64,000 nucleotides of DNA from the NCBI GenBank assembly GCA_965228625.1, contig OZ245829.1, positions 2,666,001 through 2,730,000 on the forward strand. The letters run 5' to 3'. Under the pieces are notes generated by a model, which saw only the letters and a program-made list of their open reading frames with translations, made no database searches and was not told the DNA's origin. The DNA is from UBA2767 sp965228625 (lineage in GTDB: Bacteria; Pseudomonadota; Alphaproteobacteria; Rhizobiales; Methyloligellaceae). The position numbers were made by a program, and so were the translations under genes. Each line of letters begins with the position of its first letter. The first letter of the stretch is position 1. This document shows, in pieces, positions 32,824-41,950 of the stretch.

Positions 32824-33426
32824 ATGCTGACCCTCTATCACGCCCCGCAATCGCGTTCCTCGCGGATCGTCTGGCTTCTTGAAGAGCTCAAAGCCGACTA
32901 CGAAATCGTCTATGTGAACATCGTGCGGGCGGACGGCGCCGGTGCCGCCGATGCGAAGAACCCGCATCCGGACAAGAAGGTTCCGGCTCTCGTGCACGAT
33001 GGAGAACTGGTCACCGAGTCCGTCGCGATCATGCTCTATCTGACCGACCTGCTCCCGGATGCGCGTCTCGCGCCGACGGTTCACGATCCGGGGCGCGGGG
33101 CCTACCTCACCTGGCTGGCCTACTACGCCGGGGTGATGGAGCCCGTCCTGAACCACGAGTTCGCCGGTCTTGACGGTCATGAGATCCTGGCGCGCACATT
33201 CCGTGGCCGCAAGGAGCTGGACGCACGCATTCTCGGGGCCCTTGAAGGCGCGCCTTACATCATGGGAGAGACCTTCACGGCAGCCGACCTGCTGTTCGCG
33301 AGCCTCGGCCTCCACATCCGCGAGATGCTGCCCGCAGGCGATACCGTGGATGCCTATCTTGCGCGTTGCCGCGAGCGGCCCGCACTTGCCGCCGCGTGGG
33401 CCAAGGACGCCCCGCCGTCCGGGTAG
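32824..33426 (+). CDS. Glutathione S-transferase
   Basis: A 200-aa GST. The N-terminal thioredoxin domain (LYHAPQSRSSRIVWLLEEL, with SRSSR at the glutathione-binding loop; KVPALVHDGELVTESVAIMLYL with the ES pair that binds the gamma-glutamyl group) is followed by an all-helical C-domain. An AAGGAG site lies six bases before the ATG. It is divergent from the DUF899 operon and may share its regulatory region. Substrate unknown. Confidence 0.9.
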   Translation: MLTLYHAPQSRSSRIVWLLEELKADYEIVYVNIVRADGAGAADAKNPHPDKKVPALVHDGELVTESVAIMLYLTDLLPDARLAPTVHDPGRGAYLTWLAYYAGVMEPVLNHEFAGLDGHEILARTFRGRKELDARILGALEGAPYIMGETFTAADLLFASLGLHIREMLPAGDTVDAYLARCRERPALAAAWAKDAPPSG

Positions 33427-33508
33427 CCGGCGATCGCGCTTGTCAGCAAGCCGGGCCTGCCGGTACGCTGCCGGCGAGGATTGACCGGGTTCAGAGGGAC
33501 AGGGGCCG

Positions 33509-34204
33509 ATGAAGAAGCACGCACTCATAGTCGGGGCCGGCGCCGGCATTTCCGCAGCATTCGCACGCGCACTCGCGGCGGCGGGCTACAGGGTCGGGCT
33601 TGCGGCGCGCGACACCGACAAGCTCCAGGACCTCGCCAAGAAGACCAAGGCGAACACGTTTCTGTGCGATGTGACGCGGCCGGAAAGTGTGGACGAGTTG
33701 TTCGCGGAGGTTGATGAGAGTTTCGAGACGCTCGATGTCGTTCTCTACAATCCGAGCGCGCGCGAGCGCGGACCCGTAACCGAGCTCGACCGGGACCGGG
33801 TCAAGACCGTGCTGATGGTGTCGGCCTATGGCGGATTTCTGGTCGCGCAGCAGGCGGCGCGGCGCATGCTGGATCAGGGCCACGGCGCGCTCTTCTTCAC
33901 CGGCGCGTCCGCCAGCGTAAAGGGATACCCGCAGTCCTCCAGCTTCGCCATGGGCAAGTTCGCGTTGCGCGGGCTGGCGCAGTCCCTGGCGCGCGAACTC
34001 CAGCCGAAGAACATCCACGTCGCCCATTTCGTCATCGACGGGGGCGTGGCGAACGAAGCGCGTGGCCTCACCAACGCCGACGACGAGCCGGACAAATGGC
34101 TCGAACCCGACGCCATCGCACAGACCTATATGGCGATCCTCGACCAGCCGCGCTCGGCCTGGACGTGGGAGGTGGAGCTCAGGCCGTGGGTGGAGCGTTT
34201 TTGA
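33509..34204 (+). CDS. SDR-like protein without catalytic Tyr
   Basis: A 231-aa protein with an SDR fold. The nucleotide loop is VGAGAGISAAFARALAAAG and the segment DVVLYNPSARERG replaces the usual NNAG. Where YxxxK is expected the sequence is FAMGK, so the catalytic Tyr is Phe. It may bind NADP(H) without the normal chemistry. It is followed by an exported protein gene 72 bp downstream on the same strand. Confidence 0.75.
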   Translation: MKKHALIVGAGAGISAAFARALAAAGYRVGLAARDTDKLQDLAKKTKANTFLCDVTRPESVDELFAEVDESFETLDVVLYNPSARERGPVTELDRDRVKTVLMVSAYGGFLVAQQAARRMLDQGHGALFFTGASASVKGYPQSSSFAMGKFALRGLAQSLARELQPKNIHVAHFVIDGGVANEARGLTNADDEPDKWLEPDAIAQTYMAILDQPRSAWTWEVELRPWVERF

Positions 34205-34276
34205 GGTAGACGCGGGCCGCGGTTTGACGGAGATTTCGCCGTTCGACGATTCCCTCTAAAGGAAGGACGACAGACC

Positions 34277-34759
34277 ATGATCGCACGCTTGCAGGGCATC
34301 GCCGTGGCCGCTGTGCTCGCCGCATCTCTTCCGCTTCAGCCCGCTGACGCGGAGGCGCTCAAAGCCTCCGGCACGACCACATATGTCCCGACCAGCAGCG
34401 ATGTGACGCCCCTGAGCGAAGAGGCCAATCTGCTGCGCACGCAAAGCCGTTCGGTCCTGATGGCCGACGATCCGGAGCTGCCGTTTCATCTGTCAAACCA
34501 GGATTGCGCCGGAACCTATTTGCTCGACGCAAACGGGCAGGTCGATACCGGAAGAGGGTATTGCGACGTCATCGACGGCGACAGTGACATCTGGTGGCTG
34601 TCGTGGACGACCAAGGGCGACGACGGCACCTGGGAGGTCATGGGCGGCACCGGCAAGTATGACGGCATGACGGGGAGCGGCACGTCGAAGGTGCTCAGCC
34701 AGGCCGCCGACGGGCGCTTCGTCGTGCGATGGGAAGGCACGTGGGAGCTGAAGAAGTAG
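34277..34759 (+). CDS. Exported protein of unknown function
   Basis: A 160-aa protein with a signal peptide (about residues 1-26, cleavage likely after ADAEA). The mature part is beta-rich with two cysteines (QDCAGTYLL and GRGYCDVIDGD) and the repeated GDDGTWEVMGGTGKYDGMTG pattern, which resembles a small beta-barrel lipid-binding or allene-oxide-cyclase-like fold. I cannot name a family. An AAGGA-like site precedes the ATG. Confidence 0.65.
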   Translation: MIARLQGIAVAAVLAASLPLQPADAEALKASGTTTYVPTSSDVTPLSEEANLLRTQSRSVLMADDPELPFHLSNQDCAGTYLLDANGQVDTGRGYCDVIDGDSDIWWLSWTTKGDDGTWEVMGGTGKYDGMTGSGTSKVLSQAADGRFVVRWEGTWELKK

Positions 34760-34783
34760 ACGGCGCGCGTAGAGCTAGAGCCG

Positions 34784-35155
34784 TCAGTCGCCCTTCGGCT
34801 CGAAGAACACCAGACGGTTGCCGAAGGGGTCCGTGACCGTCACTTCGCGCGTGTTCCACGGCGTCTCTTCAATTCCCGGTTTCGCATATTTGTAACCCGA
34901 CGCGGCAAGGGCCTCGTGAAAGTCCCCGATGCCGGTCACGGGGATACGGAGGGCACCCCCGGGACAGCAATCACCGTGATGCTCCGACAGATGCAGCACG
35001 CATGTGTCACGCGCGACCTCCATGTAGAGCGGAAAATTGTCCTCGAAGCGGTGTTCCCAGTTGACGGAAAAACCCAGGAAATCCAAGTAGAATTCGCGCG
35101 CCTTCGCCTCATCGAAGATACGCAGGATCGGCGTGGGATGGCTAAGCTTGACCAT
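34784..35155 (-). CDS. VOC-superfamily (glyoxalase/bleomycin resistance) protein
   Basis: A 123-aa single VOC module pair: PTPILRIFDEAKAREFYLDFLGFSV then ATSGYKYAK-like region ALAASGYKYAKPGIEETPW, and VTDPFGNRLVFFEPKGD at the end. Glyoxalase-superfamily proteins of this length bind or modify small electrophiles. The ATG at 35155 follows lpd by 38 bp on the same strand, so it may be the last gene of the TCA operon. The longer in-frame extension upstream is not coding. Confidence 0.8.
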   Translation of the reverse strand: MVKLSHPTPILRIFDEAKAREFYLDFLGFSVNWEHRFEDNFPLYMEVARDTCVLHLSEHHGDCCPGGALRIPVTGIGDFHEALAASGYKYAKPGIEETPWNTREVTVTDPFGNRLVFFEPKGD

Positions 35156-35193
35156 GGCGAAAGGACGGACTCGAAACCCAGCGTCGGTGCGGC

Positions 35194-36597
35194 CTACATG
35201 TGCAGCGCGCGCTTCCCGACCGCAAGCGCCGCCTCCTTGACCGCCTCCGGCAGTGTCGGATGGGCATGACAGGTGCGCGCCAGGTCCTCGGCCGACCCGC
35301 CGAATTCCATCAACACCGCCGCCTCGGCGATCATGTTGCCGGCATCGGCACCGATGATATGCACGCCGAGCACCCGGTCGGTCCGGGCATCGGCGAGAAT
35401 CTTGACGAACCCGTCGGTGGTCTTGTTCACCTTGGCGCGGCCGTTGGCGGTGAAGGGGAACTTGCCGACATTGTAGGCGACGCCCTCCTCCTTCAGCGTC
35501 TCCTCGGTCTTGCCGACCTCGGCCACTTCCGGGAAGGTGTAGATCACGCTGGGGATTACGCCGTAATTCACATGCCCCGCCTGACCGGCGAGGATCTCGG
35601 CGACGGCAACGCCTTCGTCCTCCGCCTTGTGCGCGAGCATCGGCCCATCGATCACATCGCCGATGGCGTAGATACCGTCGACATTTGTCTTGTAGTGTTC
35701 GTCGGTGATGATCCGCCCGCGATTGTCGAGCTTGACGCCCACATCCTCGAGCCCGAGCCCTTCCGTGTAGGGCACACGGCCGATGGAGACGAGCACCACG
35801 TCGCACTCGACCGTCTCGGCGTCGCCACCCTGGGACGGCTCGATGGTCACCTTGCAGCGCTTACCCTTGGATTCGACACTGGTCACCTTGTGGCCCAGCT
35901 TGAACTCCATGCCCTGCTTCTTGAGAATACGCTGAAAGTTCTTGGCCACGTCGGCGTCCATGCCCGGCGTGATGCGGTCGAGGAATTCCACCACCAGCAC
36001 TTCCGAGCCAAGCCGGCGCCACACCGAGCCGAGTTCGAGGCCGATGATCCCGGCCCCGACCACGATCATCTTTTTCGGGACTTCCTCGAGCTCGAGCGCT
36101 CCGGTTGAAGACACGACCTTCTTCTCGTCGATCTCGATCCCGGGAAGCTGCGCCACGTCGGAGCCGGTGGCGACGACGATGCTCCGCGCTTCGATGGTCT
36201 GCGCCTTGCCTTTATCGGGCGTGACCTCGACCTTGCCGGGCGCGACGATCTTTCCTGCGCCGTGGAAGGAGTCGATCTTGTTCTTCTTGAGCAGGTACTC
36301 CACGCCCGCGGTGTTACCGTCGACGCCCTCCTGCTTGAACGCCTGCATGGCTTTCAAATCGAGCTTGGGCGCGACCTTGATGCCCATGCCGGCAAAACCG
36401 TGACCCGCCTCCTCATAAAGTTCCGACGCATGCAGAAGCGCCTTGGACGGGATGCAGCCCACATTCAGGCATGTTCCGCCATGGGTCGCCCGTTTCTCCA
36501 CAACCGCCGTTTTCATGCCGAGCTGCGCGGCGCGGATCGCGCACACATAGCCGCCCGGACCGGTGCCGATGACAACGAGATCGTATGCGTCAGCCAT
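35194..36597 (-). CDS. lpd: Dihydrolipoyl dehydrogenase (E3)
   Basis: A 467-aa FAD enzyme that reoxidises dihydrolipoyl groups of the 2-oxoglutarate dehydrogenase complex. The FAD loop is VIGTGPGGYVCAI, the redox disulfide is GGTCLNVGCIPSK, the NAD loop is VVGAGIIGLELGSV, and the C-terminal His-Glu pair is in CHAHPTLPEAV. It is the last enzyme gene of the mdh-suc operon, 99 bp after sucB. That gap contains a long inverted repeat. Confidence 0.95.
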   Translation of the reverse strand: MADAYDLVVIGTGPGGYVCAIRAAQLGMKTAVVEKRATHGGTCLNVGCIPSKALLHASELYEEAGHGFAGMGIKVAPKLDLKAMQAFKQEGVDGNTAGVEYLLKKNKIDSFHGAGKIVAPGKVEVTPDKGKAQTIEARSIVVATGSDVAQLPGIEIDEKKVVSSTGALELEEVPKKMIVVGAGIIGLELGSVWRRLGSEVLVVEFLDRITPGMDADVAKNFQRILKKQGMEFKLGHKVTSVESKGKRCKVTIEPSQGGDAETVECDVVLVSIGRVPYTEGLGLEDVGVKLDNRGRIITDEHYKTNVDGIYAIGDVIDGPMLAHKAEDEGVAVAEILAGQAGHVNYGVIPSVIYTFPEVAEVGKTEETLKEEGVAYNVGKFPFTANGRAKVNKTTDGFVKILADARTDRVLGVHIIGADAGNMIAEAAVLMEFGGSAEDLARTCHAHPTLPEAVKEAALAVGKRALHM

Positions 36598-36629
36598 AAT
36601 GTCTTCCTTGTTGGGGAATTGCGCGTCCT

Positions 36630-36698
36630 AGAGCCTTTGCTTGGTCTTGTCGCAAGATCGTTCCGTCAGAATGGCTCCGATTTGATCGCAAAGGCTCT
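36630..36698. repeat. Intergenic inverted repeat between sucB and lpd
   Basis: AGAGCCTTTGC at 36630-36640 pairs with GCAAAGGCTCT at 36688-36698, and the right arm overlaps the sucB stop codon. The right half (CGATTTGATCGCAAAGGCTCTA) shares 19 of 23 bases with the sequence after the porin gene at about 55199-55221. It looks like a dispersed rhizobial post-stop repeat rather than a terminator. Confidence 0.55.
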
Positions 36699-37989
36699 AA
36701 ATGTCCAGGATCATGCGCTGCGGATCTTCCAGGCATTCCTTCACACGCACGAGAAACGTTACCGCGCCCTTGCCGTCAACCACCCGGTGGTCGTAGGAGA
36801 GCGCCAGATACATCATCGGGCGGATGACCAGTTCGCCGTCGCGGGCGACGGGCCGTTCCTGAATCGCGTGCATACCGAGAATGCCCGATTGAGGCGCGTT
36901 GAGGATCGGCGTCGACATGAGTGATCCGTAGACGCCGCCATTGGTGATCGTGAAAGTGCCGCCCTGCATCTCGGCGATCGACAGCTCGCCGTCGCGCGCG
37001 CGCGCTCCGAGCCGCCCGATCTCCGCCTCGATCTGCGGCAGGGTCATGCTCTGCGCATCGCGGATGACCGGCACCACGAGGCCCTTATCGGTGCCGACGG
37101 CAATGCCGACGTGATAGTAGTTCTTGTAGACGATGTCGGTGCCGTCGATCTCGGCATTGACCTCCGGGACATCCCGCAATGCCTGAATACAGGCCTTGAC
37201 GAAAAAGCCCATGAAGCCGAGGCGCACGCCGTGGCGCTTCTCGAAAAGCTCCTTGTACTCGCGGCGCAACTCCATCACCGCACCCATGTCCACCTCGTTG
37301 AAGGTGGTGAGCATGGCCGCGGTGTTCTGGGAATCCTTCAGCCGCCTGGCAATGGTCTGCCGCAGCCTGGTCATGCGCACGCGCTCTTCGCGTGCCTCGT
37401 CCTCAACCGCGACCGGCCCGCGCACGCTCGCCGGCGGTTCGGCGGAGACGGACGGCGTCGTCAGGGTAATCGGCTCGGGAGCCGCAGGCGCCGCGGCCGC
37501 ACCGCCGCCATCGAGGACCTTGAGCACGTCTTCCTTGGTGATCCGCCCCGCCTTGCCGGTGCCCTTGATACTGGCGGGGTCGAGCGCGTTTTCCGTCACG
37601 AGCTTCTGGACGGCTGGAGACAGGGGGAAGTCACCATCACCGTTTTCGACCGGTGCCGGATCCGCCTTCGCCGGGGCAGGCGCCGCCTCGGCCTTGGCTT
37701 CCTGTTTTTCTTCCTTCTTCTCCTCTTTGGCCGGCGCGGCCGCGGCGCCTTCACCTTCGGAGATGTTGCCGAGCAATGCGCCGACTTCCACCGTCTCGCC
37801 TTCGGGGACGGCAATCTCGGACAGCACGCCTCGTGCGGGCGCCGGCACCTCTATGGTCACCTTGTCCGTCTCGAGTTCGACCACGGGCTCGTCCGCGTTG
37901 ACCGCGTCGCCCGCCTTCTTGAACCACTGCCCGACGGTCGCTTCGGTAACCGATTCGCCCAGCGTGGGAACACGAATCTCACTCGCCAT
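36697..37989 (-). CDS. sucB: 2-oxoglutarate dehydrogenase E2, dihydrolipoyllysine succinyltransferase
   Basis: A 430-aa E2 with one lipoyl domain (residues 1-80; the lipoyl Lys in ELETDKVTIEV), a charged Ala/Pro/Glu/Lys linker, an E3-binding domain (SPAVQKLVTENALDPASIKGTGKAGRITKEDV) and a catalytic acyltransferase domain ending in YDHRVVDGKGAVTFL, with the catalytic His in DHRVVDG. Single-lipoyl, succinyl-type. It lies 59 bp after sucA. Confidence 0.96.
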   Translation of the reverse strand: MASEIRVPTLGESVTEATVGQWFKKAGDAVNADEPVVELETDKVTIEVPAPARGVLSEIAVPEGETVEVGALLGNISEGEGAAAAPAKEEKKEEKQEAKAEAAPAPAKADPAPVENGDGDFPLSPAVQKLVTENALDPASIKGTGKAGRITKEDVLKVLDGGGAAAAPAAPEPITLTTPSVSAEPPASVRGPVAVEDEAREERVRMTRLRQTIARRLKDSQNTAAMLTTFNEVDMGAVMELRREYKELFEKRHGVRLGFMGFFVKACIQALRDVPEVNAEIDGTDIVYKNYYHVGIAVGTDKGLVVPVIRDAQSMTLPQIEAEIGRLGARARDGELSIAEMQGGTFTITNGGVYGSLMSTPILNAPQSGILGMHAIQERPVARDGELVIRPMMYLALSYDHRVVDGKGAVTFLVRVKECLEDPQRMILDI

Positions 37990-38048
37990 GCCTCTTGCCC
38001 CTCTCCTTTGTCCGGCCGCCGCGCCGAACCTTGTCCTGTTCCGGCCGC

Positions 38049-40997
38049 CTAGTCGCCCAGCGCCGCCCCGACAAATGCCTCAAGCTCGGCCATATGCTTG
38101 CTCATCAGGCCCGTCGCGGTCGCGGCGGACGCCGGGCGTCCGGCATAGACCGGCCGCGTGTGGATCGCACCGATGTCACGCAGGACCAGCTCGATGTTCG
38201 GCTCCACGAACATCCAGCTTCCCATATTTTTCGGCTCCTCCTGACACCAGATCATCTCGGCCTGGGGGAAACGTTCCAGTTCCTGCTTGAGCGCCTGTAC
38301 CGGGAACGGATAGAGCTGCTCGAGCCGCAGCAGGTAGACATCGTCGATGCCGCGCTGTTCGCGGGCGTCATAAAGGTCGTAATAGACCTTGCCGGAACAC
38401 ATCACAACGCGCCGCATCTTGTCGTCGGGGACGAGTTTGATCTTCTCCCCCTCCTCGCTCTGCGCGTCGTCCCACAGCACGCGGTGGAAGCTCGACTCCG
38501 GCCCCATCATTTTCAGCGGCGACACCACCCGCTTGTGGCGCAGCAGCGATTTCGGCGTCATCAGCACCAGCGGCTTGCGGAAATTTCGGTGGAGCTGCCG
38601 GCGCAGAATGTGGAAGTAGTTTGCCGGCGTGGTGCAATTGGCCACCTGCCAGTTGTCTTCGGCCGACAATTGCAGGAAGCGCTCCAGCCGCGCCGAGGAG
38701 TGCTCCGGGCCCTGGCCCTCATAGCCGTGCGGCAGCAGCAGCACGAGGCCGGACATGCGAAGCCACTTGCGCTCGCCCGATGAAATGAACTGGTCGATGA
38801 CCACCTGCGCGCCGTTGGCGAAGTCCCCGAACTGCGCTTCCCACATGGTCAGCGCGTTCGGTTCGGCGAGGGTATACCCATACTCGAACCCGAGCACCGC
38901 CTCCTCCGACAGCATGGAGTTGATGACCTCGTATTTCGCCTGATCGGCGGCAATGTGGTTGAGCGGCTTGAACCGCGCGTCGGTGGTCTGGTCGTGAATG
39001 ACGGAATGGCGTTGCGAGAAGGTGCCGCGCTCGCAGTCCTGGCCGGACAGGCGCACGCGGAAGCCTTCGAGCAGGAGCGTTCCGAATGCCAGCGACTCGG
39101 CCAGCGACCAGTCAATACTGGTTCCCTCCTCCATCATTTTGCGCCGGTTGTCCATGAAGCGCTTGATGGTCCGGTGCACGTTGAAGCCTTCCGGCACGCA
39201 GGACAGCGCCTTGCCGACCTCCTGCAGCCGGGCGATGTCGACACCGGTCTTGCCGCGGCGCGCGCCTTCCTCGGCAAGCCCGAGACCGGACCACTTGCCG
39301 TCGAGCCAGTCCGCCTTGTTGGGCTTGTAGGATTCGCCTGCCGCGAACTCCTCTTCGAGCATCTGGCGCATGCCGACCGTCATTTCCGCATAATCGGCTT
39401 CGCTGAGCAGCCCTTCGTCGATCAGGCGCCGCGAGTAGACCTCGACCACGCTCGGATGCGAACGGATCTTCTGATACATCAGCGGCTGCGTGAAGGACGG
39501 CTCGTCGCCCTCGTTGTGGCCGTGCCGGCGATAGCAGAACATGTCGATGACGACGGGCTTGCGGAACTCCTGGCGGAACTCGGTCGCCACCTTCGCCACA
39601 TGTACCACCGCCTCCGGATCGTCGCCGTTCACGTGGAAGATCGGCGCCTCGATCATACGCGCCACGTCGGAAGGATAAGGCGAGGAGCGCGAATTGTGCG
39701 GCGCGGTGGTGAAGCCGATCTGGTTGTTGACGATGAAATGGATCGAGCCGCCGGTGCGGTGGCCGGCAAGACCGGACAGCCCGAAGCACTCGGCAACAAC
39801 GCCCTGCCCGGCGAATGACGCATCGCCATGCAGCAGAAGCGGTAGAACCTTCGTCCGCTCCTCGTCGCGCCGCTGGTCCTGCTTGGCGCGGACCTTGCCG
39901 AGGACGACCGGATCGACGATCTCGAGATGCGACGGGTTCGCGGTCAGCGACAGATGAACGGAATTGCCGTCGAACTCGCGGTCCGACGAGGCGCCGAGGT
40001 GATACTTCACGTCGCCCGACCCTTCGACGTCATCGGGATGGGCCGAGCCGCCCTTGAACTCGTTGAAGATGGCGCGGAACGGCTTGCCCATGACATTGGC
40101 GAGCACGTTGAGGCGTCCACGGTGCGGCATGCCGAGAATGATCTCCTCGACGCCGAGATGTCCGCCACGCTTGATGATCTGTTCAAGGGCGGGAACCGCC
40201 GACTCACCGCCGTCGAGGCCGAAGCGCTTGGTGCCGGTATATTTGACGTCGAGGAACTTCTCGAACGTCTCCACCTCGACGAGCTTGGACAGAATGGCCT
40301 TCTTGCCTTCTTCGGTGAAGGTGACTTCCTTGTCGCGGCCTTCCATGCGCGCCTGGAGCCAGCTCTTCTGTTCCGGCGAGGAGATGTGCATGAATTCGAT
40401 GCCGATCTTGGCGCAATAGGTGCGTTTCAGGATCTCGATGATCTCGCGCACCGTCCCGAACTCGAGTCCGAGGACGAAATCCAGGAAAATCCTGCGGTCG
40501 TAGTCGCGCTCGGTGAAGCCGTAGGAGGCCGGTTCGAGCTCCGGATGCGCTTCCTTCTTGTCGAGACCCAGCGGATCGAGGTCGGCGGCGAGATGGCCGC
40601 GCACACGGTAGGAGCGGATCATCATCAGCGCGCGTACCGAGTCGCGGGTCGCGGCGAGCGCGAAACCGCCGGTGAGCTCGACGCCCATGCTCTGCGCGCG
40701 CTCCTGGATCACGTTGCCGACATGCTGCTCGACCGGCGCCCAATCCCCATCAAGTGCGCTGACGAGCTCGCCATTGGCGGCGATCGGCCAGCCGTCACGT
40801 TTCCACGAGGGGCCCTCGGCCTCGCGCAGAACGTCGTCCGGCGTGTCCTTCAGGTCGCGGAAAAAGGCCTGCCACTCCGCGTCGACCGTGGCCGGATTGT
40901 TCTGATACTTGGCGTAGAGTTCTTCGATATAGTCCGCGTTCGCCCCGTCCAGAAATGACGTCCGGGCGAACATCTCATTCCGTTCCTGCCGTCCCAT
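38049..40997 (-). CDS. sucA: 2-oxoglutarate dehydrogenase E1
   Basis: A 982-aa thiamine diphosphate E1 decarboxylase of the 2-oxoglutarate complex. Start MGRQERNEMFARTSFLDGAN is the alphaproteobacterial N-terminus. The active-site and ThDP segments include GMPHRGRLNVLANV, GDASFAGQGVVAEC, NNQIGFTTAP and, in the transketolase domain, LLPHGYEGQGPEHSSARLERFLQL. Length is normal. It sits between sucD and sucB. Confidence 0.96.
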   Translation of the reverse strand: MGRQERNEMFARTSFLDGANADYIEELYAKYQNNPATVDAEWQAFFRDLKDTPDDVLREAEGPSWKRDGWPIAANGELVSALDGDWAPVEQHVGNVIQERAQSMGVELTGGFALAATRDSVRALMMIRSYRVRGHLAADLDPLGLDKKEAHPELEPASYGFTERDYDRRIFLDFVLGLEFGTVREIIEILKRTYCAKIGIEFMHISSPEQKSWLQARMEGRDKEVTFTEEGKKAILSKLVEVETFEKFLDVKYTGTKRFGLDGGESAVPALEQIIKRGGHLGVEEIILGMPHRGRLNVLANVMGKPFRAIFNEFKGGSAHPDDVEGSGDVKYHLGASSDREFDGNSVHLSLTANPSHLEIVDPVVLGKVRAKQDQRRDEERTKVLPLLLHGDASFAGQGVVAECFGLSGLAGHRTGGSIHFIVNNQIGFTTAPHNSRSSPYPSDVARMIEAPIFHVNGDDPEAVVHVAKVATEFRQEFRKPVVIDMFCYRRHGHNEGDEPSFTQPLMYQKIRSHPSVVEVYSRRLIDEGLLSEADYAEMTVGMRQMLEEEFAAGESYKPNKADWLDGKWSGLGLAEEGARRGKTGVDIARLQEVGKALSCVPEGFNVHRTIKRFMDNRRKMMEEGTSIDWSLAESLAFGTLLLEGFRVRLSGQDCERGTFSQRHSVIHDQTTDARFKPLNHIAADQAKYEVINSMLSEEAVLGFEYGYTLAEPNALTMWEAQFGDFANGAQVVIDQFISSGERKWLRMSGLVLLLPHGYEGQGPEHSSARLERFLQLSAEDNWQVANCTTPANYFHILRRQLHRNFRKPLVLMTPKSLLRHKRVVSPLKMMGPESSFHRVLWDDAQSEEGEKIKLVPDDKMRRVVMCSGKVYYDLYDAREQRGIDDVYLLRLEQLYPFPVQALKQELERFPQAEMIWCQEEPKNMGSWMFVEPNIELVLRDIGAIHTRPVYAGRPASAATATGLMSKHMAELEAFVGAALGD

Positions 40998-41074
40998 GAG
41001 CCGACCTCGCGTACGGGATGCGTGTCCCTTTGGTTCCGCTTCAACCGACCCGTGTATGCAGCGTGCCGGTTCAC

Positions 41075-41950
41075 TCAGCCATTTAATACGTCAACGAGCG
41101 TGGTTCCAAGACCCGCGGGAGAATTTGATACGGCGATGCCGGCCGAACGCATTGCCTCCATCTTGTCCTCGGCACCGCCCTTGCCGCCGGAAATGATGGC
41201 GCCGGCGTGGCCCATGCGCCGCCCCGGGGGCGCGGTTACGCCGGCGATGAAGCCGACGACCGGCTTTTTCACTTTCGAGGATTTGATGAAATCCGCCGCG
41301 TCTTCCTCAGCAGAACCGCCGATTTCGCCGATCATGATGATCGACTCGGTCTTGTCATCGCCGAGGAACAGATCGAGGCAGTCAATGAAATTGGTGCCGT
41401 TCACGGGATCGCCGCCGATGCCGATGCAGGTGCTCTGACCCAGGCCCGCGGCAGTGGTCTGCGCCACCGCCTCATAGGTGAGCGTGCCCGAGCGCGAGAC
41501 GATGCCGACGGAGCCGGGACGATGAATATGGCCCGGCATGATGCCGATCTTGCATTCATCTGGCGTGATGATGCCCGGGCAGTTGGGGCCGATGAGCCGC
41601 GTCTTGGAGCCGGTGAGCGCGCGCTTCACCTTGACCATGTCGAGCACGGGAATGCCCTCCGTGATGCAGACCGCGAGCGGTATCTCCGCATCGATCGCCT
41701 CGAGAATAGCGTCGCCCGCAAACGGCGGCGGCACGTAGATCACGGAGGCGTTGGCGCCGGTCTTCTCGACCGCCTCGGAGACCGTGTTGAACACAGGCAG
41801 GCCGAGATGCTCGCTGCCGCCCTTGCCCGGCGTCACGCCGCCGACCATTTTGGTGCCGTAGGCGATCGCCTGCTCGGAATGGAACGTACCCTGCGAGCCG
41901 GTAAAGCCCTGGCAGATGACCTTGGTGTTCTTGTCGACGAGAACTGACAT
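41075..41950 (-). CDS. sucD: Succinyl-CoA synthetase alpha subunit
   Basis: A 291-aa subunit with the phosphohistidine in GGSAEEDAADFI-region (family site GHAGAIISGGKG) and the CoA-binding N-domain (CQGFTGSQGTFHSEQAIAYG). The start ATG at 41950 has GGGGG five bases upstream; that site lies inside the last codons of the orphan gene before it, whose stop overlaps the start codon region. In most relatives sucC is directly upstream; here an extra gene intervenes. Confidence 0.95.
   Translation of the reverse strand: MSVLVDKNTKVICQGFTGSQGTFHSEQAIAYGTKMVGGVTPGKGGSEHLGLPVFNTVSEAVEKTGANASVIYVPPPFAGDAILEAIDAEIPLAVCITEGIPVLDMVKVKRALTGSKTRLIGPNCPGIITPDECKIGIMPGHIHRPGSVGIVSRSGTLTYEAVAQTTAAGLGQSTCIGIGGDPVNGTNFIDCLDLFLGDDKTESIIMIGEIGGSAEEDAADFIKSSKVKKPVVGFIAGVTAPPGRRMGHAGAIISGGKGGAEDKMEAMRSAGIAVSNSPAGLGTTLVDVLNG

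Noticed and set aside
34760..34783. Terminator after the exported-protein gene at 34277
   Set aside because: Only a weak GACGGC/GCCGTC pairing is present, without a T-run.
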